From an uncultured Bacteroidales bacterium (GTDB taxonomy: Bacteria > Bacteroidota > Bacteroidia > Bacteroidales > WCHB1-69): a DNA stretch of 6,636 nt. Shown here piece by piece: positions 1 to 5,512 of this stretch. Location: contig ONXT01000038.1 of assembly GCA_900321845.1 (NCBI GenBank), positions 1 through 6,636 on the forward strand. Direction: 5' to 3'. Both the position numbers and the translations under genes were made by a program. A model generated the notes under the pieces. The model made no database searches. It was not told the DNA's origin and saw only the letters and a program-made list of their open reading frames with translations. The stretch's first letter is position 1. Every line of letters begins with the position of its first letter.

Positions 1-1
1 C

Positions 2-298
2 AGTGAGAACAAGCGTGGCATTATGCTTTCTTTTGATATATCATCCGATGGAGACACTACCTTTGAAATCACCGCCATGTATAGCAACGAAGAATTGCAT
101 GATTATACGGGGGTAGCCTTCTATGATGATTTTTTCGTCATCATTTTTGATGACAAAAATTTAGGATCAAAATACTACAATGCCAATTTGCTTAGTCATC
201 CCAAAAACTTAAAAGAGAATAATCAGCGGCAAGGAGTCGTGACTTTTGGAATTGCAAAAAATGGACATTTTTATGAAGACAATAGGTTTTTAGAATAA
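2..298 (+). CDS. 3' end of an unrecognised AT-rich gene (start outside window)
   Basis: The frame is open from the left edge (first complete codon at base 2) to a TAA at 296-298, giving 98 visible codons. The first ATG in this frame (base 23) sits in the middle of coherent coding sequence, so the true start is probably upstream. I do not recognise the family. The visible part is acidic, rich in Asp, Asn and aromatic residues, and alternates short hydrophobic stretches (for example VAFYDDFFVIIFDD) with polar turns, which suggests a mostly beta-strand soluble or exported domain. No membrane segment or catalytic motif is apparent. GC is about 35% over bases 1-300, clearly below the xerD gene to the right, which may point to a foreign origin or simply to a poorly expressed accessory gene. 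It ends 70 bases before the tRNA terminator, which points the other way. Coding status is fairly likely; function is unknown. Confidence 0.6.
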   Translation, partial: SENKRGIMLSFDISSDGDTTFEITAMYSNEELHDYTGVAFYDDFFVIIFDDKNLGSKYYNANLLSHPKNLKENNQRQGVVTFGIAKNGHFYEDNRFLE

Positions 299-367
299 AA
301 TCAATATGGGCAAATGGTACTTTTTTGCATCCTCTTCAATAGCTATGCCAATTCGGGAAATGAATTC

Positions 368-402
368 AAAAAAAATCACTCACAAAAAAATTGTAAGTGA
401 TT
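368..402 (-). terminator. Rho-independent terminator of the tRNA gene
   Basis: Read on the minus strand, bases 402-391 and 385-374 form a 12-bp stem around a 5-base loop (390-386). All pairs are Watson-Crick except one G-U, and a run of T follows immediately (complement of A368-A373). On the plus strand the G-U becomes a C-A mismatch and no T-run follows, so the signal works only leftward. It lies 11 bases beyond the 3' end of the tRNA, exactly where a tRNA terminator is expected. The stem is AT-rich, so its strength is uncertain. Confidence 0.8.
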
Positions 403-413
403 GAATGTCTGTG

Positions 414-487
414 TGGTCCCACTCGGGCTCGAACCAAGGACCCGCTGATTATGAGTCAGCTGCTCTAACCGACTGAGCTATGGGACC
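414..487 (-). tRNA. tRNA with CAT anticodon (tRNA-Ile2 or elongator tRNA-Met)
   Basis: The minus strand folds into a complete 74-nt cloverleaf. It has a 7-bp acceptor stem (481-487 with 415-421), a D arm GCTC/GAGC, a 5-bp anticodon stem GCTGA/TCAGC, an anticodon loop CTCATAA with CAT at 453-451, a 5-base variable loop and a T arm with loop TTCGAGC. The discriminator is A (complement of T414). CCA is not encoded; the next bases read CAC. It is not an initiator tRNA: G1-C72 is paired and the anticodon stem lacks the three G-C pairs. CAT is read either as elongator Met or, after lysidine modification by TilS, as Ile for AUA codons. C4-G69 and C5-G68 match pairs known to favour TilS recognition in E. 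coli, which leans towards Ile2, but Met cannot be excluded. It has its own terminator and candidate promoter and so is probably a single-gene transcript. Confidence 0.95.
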
Positions 488-507
488 CTCATCCGGAAAT
501 GAGGCTG

Positions 508-535
508 CAAAAATACAACTTTTTCCGTTTCCAAA
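508..535 (-). promoter_or_regulatory. Candidate promoter of the tRNA gene
   Basis: On the minus strand a perfect Bacteroidetes -7 element TATTTTTG (complement of 508-515) lies 20 bases upstream of the mature tRNA 5' end. A TTTG (complement of 532-535) sits 16 bases farther upstream. The usual spacing between TTTG and TAnnTTTG is about 19-21, so the -33 match is short-spaced and less certain than the -7 match. Transcription would begin near base 501 and leave a leader of roughly 14 nt for RNase P to remove. Confidence 0.6.
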
Positions 536-669
536 AGTTCCCTTTCTCCCTTTTGCAAAATAATTTTTTTTATTCCCCGTTATATTTCTTACGCAGTAAA
601 CCGAATCTTGGTGAGCTTTGGTCAGGACCGCTATCTGTTCACAGATCATCGTTCACTAATCACAGAACC

Positions 670-1557
670 ATGAACGATTTCTACATTCGCCAGTTCAAAC
701 AATACATCCTCCTTGAGAAGTCCCTTTCTGCCAAAACCGCAGAGGCGTATCTGCATGACGTGCAGTTGCTCAATGACTTTCTCGAGGGCACGGATTTCAA
801 GGATGTGACGACGGATGACTTGCATCGGTTCATCATTGCGTTGCAGCAGGACAAGCATGTGGAAGCTACTTCGCAAGCGCGCATCATCGCAGGCGTGCGC
901 GCCTTCTTCCGCTTCCTTGTCATCGAGCAGGTGATTGCGACCAATCCTGCGTTGCTCGTCGATGCGCCAAAGTTGGGCAAGCATCTCCCCACCGTCCTCA
1001 CCATCCCCGAAGTGGAGGCCATCCTCAACGCGGTGGATCTCAGCGACCCGGAAGGTCATCGCAATCGAGCCATGCTGGAGGTGATGTATGGCTGCGGCTT
1101 GCGCGTGAGCGAACTGGTCAACCTGCGCTTGTCGTGGCTGCATTTCGATGAGGACTACGTGCGTGTCATCGGCAAGGGCGACAAAGAGCGCATCGTGCCC
1201 ATCGGCCACACGGCCAAGAAGTTCGTGCTCCTCTACACCGAGGGCGCACGTCTGCACATCAAAATCCAAAAGGGCTGCGAGGACATCGTCTTCCTCAACC
1301 GGCGGGGCGGACAGCTTTCACGCCAGATGGCCTTCCTGTTGGTCAAAAAATATGCGGAACTCGCGGGAATCACCAAGGAGATCAGCCCGCACACCTTCCG
1401 CCACTCCTTCGCCACCCACCTTATCGAGGGCGGCGCCGACCTGCGTGCCGTGCAGGAAATGCTCGGCCACGCAAGCATCACCACGACCGAAATCTACACA
1501 CACCTCGACCGCGACTACATCCAGAGCAACATCGCGCTCTTCCACCCGAGATACTGA
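670..1557 (+). CDS. xerD: Site-specific tyrosine recombinase XerD
   Basis: Cytoplasmic tyrosine recombinase of 295 aa that, with XerC, resolves chromosome dimers at dif before cell division. Residues about 3-85 form the SAM-like core-binding domain (QYILLEKSLSAKTAEAYLHD); about 108-285 form the catalytic domain. The full catalytic set is present: R145 (GCGLRVSELVNL), K169 (GKGDKERIVPIG), H241 and R244 (HTFRHSFATH), H267 (MLGHASITTTEIYTH) and nucleophile Y276. Each is offset by a constant 3 residues from E. coli XerD (R148, K172, H244, R247, H270, Y279). The C-terminal run LIEGGADLRAVQEMLGHASI favours XerD over XerC or phage integrases. I chose ATG 670 because homology begins there (MNDFYIRQFK) and the length then fits the family (E. 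coli 298 aa). The frame stays open upstream to an ATG at 499, but that adds 57 low-complexity residues and overlaps the tRNA promoter. No Shine-Dalgarno is seen. Next to a tRNA, a mobile integrase must be considered, but the sequence looks like the housekeeping recombinase. Confidence 0.93.
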   Translation: MNDFYIRQFKQYILLEKSLSAKTAEAYLHDVQLLNDFLEGTDFKDVTTDDLHRFIIALQQDKHVEATSQARIIAGVRAFFRFLVIEQVIATNPALLVDAPKLGKHLPTVLTIPEVEAILNAVDLSDPEGHRNRAMLEVMYGCGLRVSELVNLRLSWLHFDEDYVRVIGKGDKERIVPIGHTAKKFVLLYTEGARLHIKIQKGCEDIVFLNRRGGQLSRQMAFLLVKKYAELAGITKEISPHTFRHSFATHLIEGGADLRAVQEMLGHASITTTEIYTHLDRDYIQSNIALFHPRY

Positions 1558-1560
1558 TAA

Positions 1561-1616
1561 GTTGAAAATTGAAAGTTGAAAATTGAAAGTTGAGAGTTGA
1601 AAGTTGAGAATTGATA
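1561..1616. repeat. Eight tandem copies of a 7-base unit, RTTGARA
   Basis: Starting three bases after the xerD stop, the sequence divides exactly into eight 7-base units: GTTGAAA three times, ATTGAAA twice, GTTGAGA twice and a final ATTGATA. Variation is confined to unit positions 1 and 6. The block fills most of the 73-base gap between xerD and the NlpC/P60 gene and ends 14 bases before the ATG at 1631. Seven is not a multiple of three and the block is full of TGA and TAA in some frames, so it is not coding. Similar A/T-rich 7-base repeats are, to my knowledge, seen between genes in some Bacteroidetes and (different units) in heterocystous cyanobacteria; the function is unknown. No recognisable promoter lies in or just after it. 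Confidence 0.9.
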
Positions 1617-1630
1617 ATTACATTGATAAA

Positions 1631-2416
1631 ATGATGAAAAAGATAGAAATAGCCATCCTTTGTTTGTTCAGCTTCTTTTTATTGCAGATGCTTGATGTCC
1701 AAGCGCAAACCCCGTTGAAAAAGGCGGTTGCGGGACAGACCTTCCAAGTGCCGTGCGAGCGCATTGACTCGTTGGTGAGCCTTGCGCGGACGAAGAACGG
1801 CTGCCACTATAAGCATGCGGGTTCTGGACCGAACGTGTTCGATTGCTCCGGCTTCACGATGTGGGTGTATAAACAATTCGGCGTCTCGTTGCCGCACGGC
1901 TCCGTCACGCAATATACGCTCGGCAAGAAGGTCAGTAAGTCGGATTTGCGCCCGGGCGACCTCGTCTTTTTCTATCGCAGTCGCTGTGTCGGGCACGTCG
2001 GGCTGGTGGTTTCCGTGGATTCGGTGAAAGGCGCGACCTATATTCACGCCTCTACTTACAAAACGGGTGTCCGTTATAACCAGCTGAACTCCTCGAAATC
2101 GTTTGTGGGGGCGCGCCGCATTTTCGAGTGTGAGGGGATGCCGCAAAACAGCCCCGAAGTTGCCGACAGCGTAAAGGTTGCGGAGATCTCTGTCGCTGAC
2201 ACCACCCAGAGCACCCCCGCCGTTGCCCCGGCTCCCGCTCCCCAGCCGGCTCCGAAACCGCAGCCGTCCTATTTTTACCATAAAGTGAAAAAAGGGGAGA
2301 CGCTGTCGCATCTGGCGCGCCGCTATCATACCACCGTCGCCAAAATCCAAAAGTGGAATCACTTGAAGTCTCCCGACTACATCCGTGAAGGGCAGCGGCT
2401 GAAAATCTACCGGTAA
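1631..2416 (+). CDS. Secreted NlpC/P60 peptidoglycan endopeptidase with C-terminal LysM domain
   Basis: Exported cell-wall hydrolase of 261 aa. The NlpC/P60 family usually cleaves the D-Glu-diaminopimelate bond of peptidoglycan stem peptides. Residues 1-25 are a signal peptide (MMKKIEIAIL start, hydrophobic core, likely cut after VQA). The NlpC/P60 domain spans about 44-165: nucleophile C72 in FDCSGF, H122 in CVGHVGLV and third polar residue H139 in YIHAS, so the catalytic triad is intact. RPGDLVFF (107-114) is also typical. A Pro/Ala-rich linker (about 194-213) leads to one LysM domain (about 215-261; KVKKGETLSHLARRYHTTVA), which would anchor the enzyme to glycan strands. ATG 1631 or ATG 1634 are equally plausible starts. 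A TTG at 1604 in the same frame would add nine residues and lies within the 7-base repeats; it is unlikely because it precedes a normal signal peptide. The only cysteine in the signal region is too close to the N terminus for a lipobox. Substrate is inferred from the family. Confidence 0.92.
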   Translation: MMKKIEIAILCLFSFFLLQMLDVQAQTPLKKAVAGQTFQVPCERIDSLVSLARTKNGCHYKHAGSGPNVFDCSGFTMWVYKQFGVSLPHGSVTQYTLGKKVSKSDLRPGDLVFFYRSRCVGHVGLVVSVDSVKGATYIHASTYKTGVRYNQLNSSKSFVGARRIFECEGMPQNSPEVADSVKVAEISVADTTQSTPAVAPAPAPQPAPKPQPSYFYHKVKKGETLSHLARRYHTTVAKIQKWNHLKSPDYIREGQRLKIYR

Positions 2417-2458
2417 AGCAGGTTTTTTATCGACTATCCAGAAAATGCCTTGATGCGG

Positions 2459-2489
2459 TTCGTTATTCCCTAAATTATCTGTACTTTTG
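2459..2489 (+). promoter_or_regulatory. Promoter of the yqeY-DUF389 operon
   Basis: A perfect -7 element TACTTTTG (2482-2489) is preceded, after a 19-base spacer, by TTCG (2459-2462), which matches three of four bases of the Bacteroidetes -33 element TTTG. The predicted transcription start, near 2496, leaves a short leader of about 17 nt before ATG 2513 and suggests that the operon is transcribed independently of the NlpC/P60 gene. The core TACTTTTGCG also occurs at 5461-5470 in front of the lamin-tail gene. Confidence 0.72.
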
Positions 2490-2512
2490 CGCATTCTTAA
2501 AACATGATAGCT

Positions 2513-2959
2513 ATGAGTTTAGAAGAAAAAGTTATGGCAGGTATCAAATCTGCGATGCTGGCTAAAGACCAACGTGCCCTGGAGGCCCTGCGCGCCGTCA
2601 AGGCAGAGATTTTGTTGTTGAAAACGGCGAAGGATGCCAAGCCGATTACGGAGGATGTGGAGCTCAAACTTCTACAGCGTTTGGCGAAACAGCGTCAGGA
2701 AGCTGCCGACATCTATAAAAACAGCGGTCGCGAGGACCTCGCCGCCGAAGAGCTCGCCCAGCTGAAAGTCATCACGCAATTCCTGCCCGCCCAGATGTCG
2801 GAGGAGGAAATCACCGCCGCCCTCAAGCAACTGATTGCCGACAATAATATCTCGGGCATCAAGGAGATGGGCAAACTGATGGGACTGGCTTCCAAGCAGT
2901 TCGCTGGCAAAGCCGACAACAAGCTGGTATCCCAGATAGTGAAGCAGCTGCTCTCGTAA
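2513..2959 (+). CDS. GatB/YqeY domain protein
   Basis: Small cytoplasmic protein of 148 aa, the usual length of the free-standing YqeY family. The family shares its helical fold with the tail domain of the GatB subunit of tRNA-dependent amidotransferase and is thought to contact tRNA, but its exact role is not established. Visible family features are LEALRAVKAEI (23-33), RQEAADIYKNSGREDLAAEE (61-80), the LPAQMSEEE segment (91-99) and the C-terminal GKADNKLVSQIVKQLL (132-147), corresponding to the GRADG-KLV signature. An in-frame ATG at 2504 would add only Met-Ile-Ala; I chose 2513 because MSLEEKVMAGIKSAML aligns with the start of known YqeY proteins. It is the first gene after a strong -7 element, and its stop lies 21 bases before the DUF389 start, so the two are probably cotranscribed. 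No Shine-Dalgarno is evident. Confidence 0.9.
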   Translation: MSLEEKVMAGIKSAMLAKDQRALEALRAVKAEILLLKTAKDAKPITEDVELKLLQRLAKQRQEAADIYKNSGREDLAAEELAQLKVITQFLPAQMSEEEITAALKQLIADNNISGIKEMGKLMGLASKQFAGKADNKLVSQIVKQLLS

Positions 2960-2980
2960 ATGCTTAATATTTTGCGTTAA

Positions 2981-4393
2981 ATGGAAGACAATATCGATAA
3001 AACGGGAAGCCCCGAAGGTAAAAACCGCACTTTCAAGGACCTTCTACAATTGGCATGGCGCTACCTTGTGTCGTTGGTTCGCATCCAGGAAGACACGGAC
3101 ATCGAGGCGACAATTGCGAATATCAACAAGGGAGTTAACTTTAGAGGAGTCAACGCATGGGTTCTCGGCTTTGCCATCGTCATCGCCTCTGTCGGCTTGA
3201 ATGTCAATTCCACGGCAGTCATCATCGGCGCGATGTTGATTTCTCCGCTGATGGGGCCCATCAATGGCTTGGGGCTGGCGGTAGGAATTTACGACTGGGA
3301 TTTGCTGAAGAGGTCGCTGCGCAATTTGGGCGCGATGGTGCTCATCAGCTTGTGCGCCTCCACGCTCTATTTTCTGCTCTCTCCGTTGGGCGATGCGCAG
3401 TCGGAGCTGCTGGCTCGAACCCGTCCCACTATTTTTGACGTGTTGATTGCCACTTTCGGTGGTCTGGCGGGCATCGTGGCCTCATCCCGAAAAGAGCAGC
3501 CGGCCCCAGTCATTGCCGGCGTCGCCATCGCCACCGCTTTGATGCCGCCCCTATGCACCGCTGGCTTCGGTCTCGCCACCCTGCAGTTCAAATACTTCAT
3601 CGGCGCCTTCTACCTCTTTTTCATCAACTCTTTCTTCATTGCCCTCTCCACCTTTGTCATCGTTCGCTACCTTCACTTTCCCAAGCACAGCTTTGTGGAT
3701 AAACACCGTGAAAAGGTAGTGAAACGTTCCATCATTGTCATTGCCATCCTTGTGCTGGTTCCTAGTTGCATCACCGCCATCAGCGTGGTTCGCGAAAGCT
3801 ATTTCAACTCGCATGTGAACAAGTTCCTCACCGATATTCGAAGCGAAAACCTGCTTAAAAATGCGCAAATTGTCAGCTATGAGATAATGTATGACCGAGA
3901 CAACCCCACTCTTGAATTGTCGGTGTTGGGCGATGAGGTCACGCAGGCGCAAATCGACACGCTCCACTCCCTCATGCGCAGGAAATACGGACTGGCCACC
4001 ACCGAATTGAAAATCCGACAGGGCAGTTTCTTTAATGCAAATAATCAGGCGCAGATTCTGGAAAATCTCGTTAGAAGTAAGGATGAGGAAATAGGAATCA
4101 AAGACGCCGCTATCGCTCAACTCACGGATTCTATTAGAGGCCTGCAAACTGGAAATCGTCTTTTCGCCGATAAAACCCAAGTGATTGGCGAGAAGTATAA
4201 GGACGATATTGCCTCTATTTCAATCGTGGATGTCCCTTATTTCAATCCGTCGGATGGTTCCAGCCAAAAAATTCCGACGATTTACATCGTATGGAAAGAT
4301 TCTGCCCCTCATCGTAACGTTGTTCTGTCTGAGCTGAAGGCGTGGGCCCCCGCGTTGCTTGGCGTTCAAAATGTTCAAATCGTCACTATGTAG
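2981..4393 (+). CDS. DUF389 family inner-membrane protein with periplasmic tail
   Basis: Membrane protein of 470 aa, recognised as DUF389 (uncharacterised hydrophobic domain, TIGR00341-like) from the segment GVNAWVLGFAIVIASVGLNV followed by NSTAVIIGAMLISPLMGPIN (residues 57-95) and VAIATALMPPLCTAGFGLA (181-199). Seven hydrophobic segments are visible near 57-74, 79-103, 115-135, 149-168, 176-199, 205-231 and 249-270. Positive charges cluster in the loops at 106-114, 169-172 and 229-249, which predicts N terminus inside and C terminus in the periplasm. The roughly 200-residue tail is unusual: a beta-beta-alpha-beta unit (about 296-348), a heptad-like helical stretch (about 353-395) and a second, similar unit (about 411-470). 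The family's function is not known; a transport or channel role is only a guess. It is probably cotranscribed with the YqeY gene (21-base gap) and converges on asd with 11 bases between stops. No terminator is visible. The start at 2981 has an A/T-rich leader and no Shine-Dalgarno. Confidence 0.85.
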   Translation: MEDNIDKTGSPEGKNRTFKDLLQLAWRYLVSLVRIQEDTDIEATIANINKGVNFRGVNAWVLGFAIVIASVGLNVNSTAVIIGAMLISPLMGPINGLGLAVGIYDWDLLKRSLRNLGAMVLISLCASTLYFLLSPLGDAQSELLARTRPTIFDVLIATFGGLAGIVASSRKEQPAPVIAGVAIATALMPPLCTAGFGLATLQFKYFIGAFYLFFINSFFIALSTFVIVRYLHFPKHSFVDKHREKVVKRSIIVIAILVLVPSCITAISVVRESYFNSHVNKFLTDIRSENLLKNAQIVSYEIMYDRDNPTLELSVLGDEVTQAQIDTLHSLMRRKYGLATTELKIRQGSFFNANNQAQILENLVRSKDEEIGIKDAAIAQLTDSIRGLQTGNRLFADKTQVIGEKYKDDIASISIVDVPYFNPSDGSSQKIPTIYIVWKDSAPHRNVVLSELKAWAPALLGVQNVQIVTM

Positions 4394-4413
4394 GGAGTGG
4401 GGAGTTAATTGTT
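4393..4413. repeat. Three 7-base units spanning the DUF389-asd junction
   Basis: From the last base of the DUF389 stop codon the sequence divides into GGGAGTG, GGGAGTT and AATTGTT. The first two units differ only at the final base. The third has a different sequence, is the same as the unit duplicated at 5414-5427, and lies mostly inside the asd stop and last codons. The array is short, so it could be chance; it is listed because the 7-base period recurs in this window. Confidence 0.4.
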
Positions 4414-5400
4414 TTTCCCTCGCTTTTCAATCAATTTCTGCATAATCTGGATGGCGTTCGTGGCAGCGCCTTTGCGCAAATTGTCAGCCACAATCCATAG
4501 ATTCAATGACTTGGGCTGCGATTCGTCGCGGCGGATGCGCCCAACGAAGACCTCGTCCTTGTCTTTGGCAAAGCGCGGCATCGGGTATTCGTTTTGGTCG
4601 GGATTGTCCATGACAACAACGCCTGGCATTTCGGAGAGCAGCTGGCGTACATCTGCCAAATCGAACTCATTCTCGAATTCCACGTTCACGGCTTCTGAAT
4701 GACCGCCGAAAACGGGCACGCGCGCCACGGTAGCGGTGACCATTATCTTGTTGTTGGACAATATCTTACGTGTTTCGTTCACCAGTTTCATCTCTTCGGT
4801 GGTATAGCCGCTGGGCTCGAAAGTGCCGCCGTGAGGCAGTACATTCAGGTCTATTTCGTAGGTATAGGCCTTCTCGCAGGGCTCCCCGGCGCGCTCGCAG
4901 TTCAATTGCTTGACCGCCTTCACCCCCGTGCCTGTTACCGACTGGTAGGTGGCGATGACTAAACGGTGAATCGTATATTTCCAATGCAGAGGTGCCAGTG
5001 CAAGCACCATTTGGATGGTGGAGCAGTTCGGGTTGGCGATGATGCGGTCGTCGGCTTTCACCGCATCGATGTTGATTTCGGGCACAACCAAAGGAATCTG
5101 CTCGTAGCCGCGCCATGCGGAGGAGTTGTCAATGACGGTCGTGCCCACCGCAGCGAATTGCGGGGCATAAGTCAGCGATGCGCTGCTGCCTGCGGAGAAA
5201 ATCGCGAACTGCGGTTTCGCTGCAATCGCATCCTCCACCGAAACCACCTTGACCTGGCGACCAGCAAACGTGATCTCTTTGCCAACCGACCGTACCGAAG
5301 CCGCCGGGATCAATTCGCAATCCTGAAAACCTCTCTCTTCCAATACTTTAAGCATAACGCTGCCCACTAAACCTGTGGCTCCGACTAATGCAATTCTCAT
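4405..5400 (-). CDS. asd: Aspartate-semialdehyde dehydrogenase
   Basis: Cytoplasmic enzyme of 331 aa that reduces aspartyl phosphate to aspartate semialdehyde with NADPH. This is the branch-point step towards threonine, methionine, lysine and diaminopimelate for peptidoglycan. The N terminus holds the NADP-binding loop GATGLVG (7-13). DNSSAWR (91-97) is the substrate-phosphate region, and NPNCSTIQM (123-131) carries the catalytic cysteine C126. TYQSVTGTGVKAV (151-163) is typical of the family, and RVPVFGGHSEAVNVEFE (227-243) contains the substrate-binding R227 and the general-acid/base H234. Length is normal and no key residue is missing. ATG 5400 is the natural start, placing the glycine-rich loop right after MRIALV. 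A perfect -7 element lies 50 bases upstream. The gene appears to be transcribed alone in this window and ends 11 bases from the convergent DUF389 stop; its last codons fall in an AATTGTT repeat unit that encodes the C-terminal Asn-Asn and stop. Confidence 0.97.
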   Translation of the reverse strand: MRIALVGATGLVGSVMLKVLEERGFQDCELIPAASVRSVGKEITFAGRQVKVVSVEDAIAAKPQFAIFSAGSSASLTYAPQFAAVGTTVIDNSSAWRGYEQIPLVVPEINIDAVKADDRIIANPNCSTIQMVLALAPLHWKYTIHRLVIATYQSVTGTGVKAVKQLNCERAGEPCEKAYTYEIDLNVLPHGGTFEPSGYTTEEMKLVNETRKILSNNKIMVTATVARVPVFGGHSEAVNVEFENEFDLADVRQLLSEMPGVVVMDNPDQNEYPMPRFAKDKDEVFVGRIRRDESQPKSLNLWIVADNLRKGAATNAIQIMQKLIEKRGKNN

Positions 5401-5413
5401 ATCAAATGTTATT

Positions 5414-5427
5414 AATTGTTAATTGTT
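5414..5427. repeat. Tandem pair of the 7-base unit AATTGTT
   Basis: Two exact, adjacent copies of AATTGTT lie in the asd leader, 14 bases from its start codon. A degenerate copy (AAATGTT, 5404-5410) lies just before them, out of register by three bases. The same unit occurs once at the other end of asd (4407-4413). The pair is low-complexity and A/T-rich, so chance is possible. Confidence 0.4.
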
Positions 5428-5450
5428 TTGAAGTCAACTGAAAAACTCTG

Positions 5451-5458
5451 CAAATATA
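5451..5458 (-). promoter_or_regulatory. -7 element of the asd promoter
   Basis: The minus strand reads TATATTTG, a perfect match to TAnnTTTG, followed by CAG. Transcription would start near 5444 and leave a leader of about 44 nt before the asd ATG. No TTTG is found at the expected 19-21 bases upstream, so this rests on the -7 element alone plus its position. Confidence 0.65.
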
Positions 5459-5460
5459 CA

Positions 5461-5468
5461 TACTTTTG
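5461..5468 (+). promoter_or_regulatory. -7 element of the lamin-tail gene promoter
   Basis: TACTTTTG is a perfect TAnnTTTG match, and its flanks TACTTTTGCG are the same as at the yqeY promoter. The expected start near 5475 gives a leader of about 38 nt before ATG 5513. The -33 position holds ACTG, a poor match to TTTG. The element lies two bases from the oppositely oriented asd -7 element. Confidence 0.65.
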
Positions 5469-5512
5469 CGTGTTGATTTTGATGAAAATAATCTCTTAAA
5501 CTAAAATTTCTT

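Noticed and set aside
306..404. Small open frame of 32 codons between the unknown gene and the tRNA
   Set aside because: Its 3' part is the tRNA terminator stem and T-run read backwards; composition is low-complexity and nothing supports translation.
552..588. Possible xerD promoter: TTTG at 552-555 and TATATTTC at 581-588
   Set aside because: The -7 match lacks the final G and the spacer is 25 bases instead of about 19-21. It is the best candidate upstream of xerD but too weak to list as a feature.
499..669. 57-codon N-terminal extension of XerD from ATG 499
   Set aside because: The extension is low-complexity, does not resemble the recombinase family, overlaps the divergent tRNA promoter at 508-535, and would make the protein far longer than XerD; homology starts exactly at ATG 670.
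646..1269. Long open frame (207 codons) antisense to xerD
   Set aside because: Same reasoning: it mirrors the codon structure of xerD, and no family features are visible.
670..1557. XerD as the integrase of a mobile element next to the tRNA
   Set aside because: The catalytic residues keep constant spacing with E. coli XerD, the SFATHLIEGGADLRAVQEMLGH context is housekeeping-type, and the gene lies on the 5' side of the tRNA rather than the attachment (3') side.
1634..1666. Lipoprotein signal in the NlpC/P60 protein (cysteine at residue 11)
   Set aside because: The cysteine is too close to the N terminus and lies within the hydrophobic core, and a normal signal-peptidase-I site (VQA) follows.
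2414..2430. Possible terminator after the NlpC/P60 gene (run of T at 2423-2428)
   Set aside because: No convincing stem precedes the T-run; only three-base complementarity can be found.
1679..2494. Long open frame (271 codons) antisense to the NlpC/P60 gene
   Set aside because: The sense strand encodes a protein with signal peptide, catalytic triad and LysM domain. The antisense product is Arg/His-rich with no recognisable domain, as expected of a shadow frame in GC-rich coding DNA.
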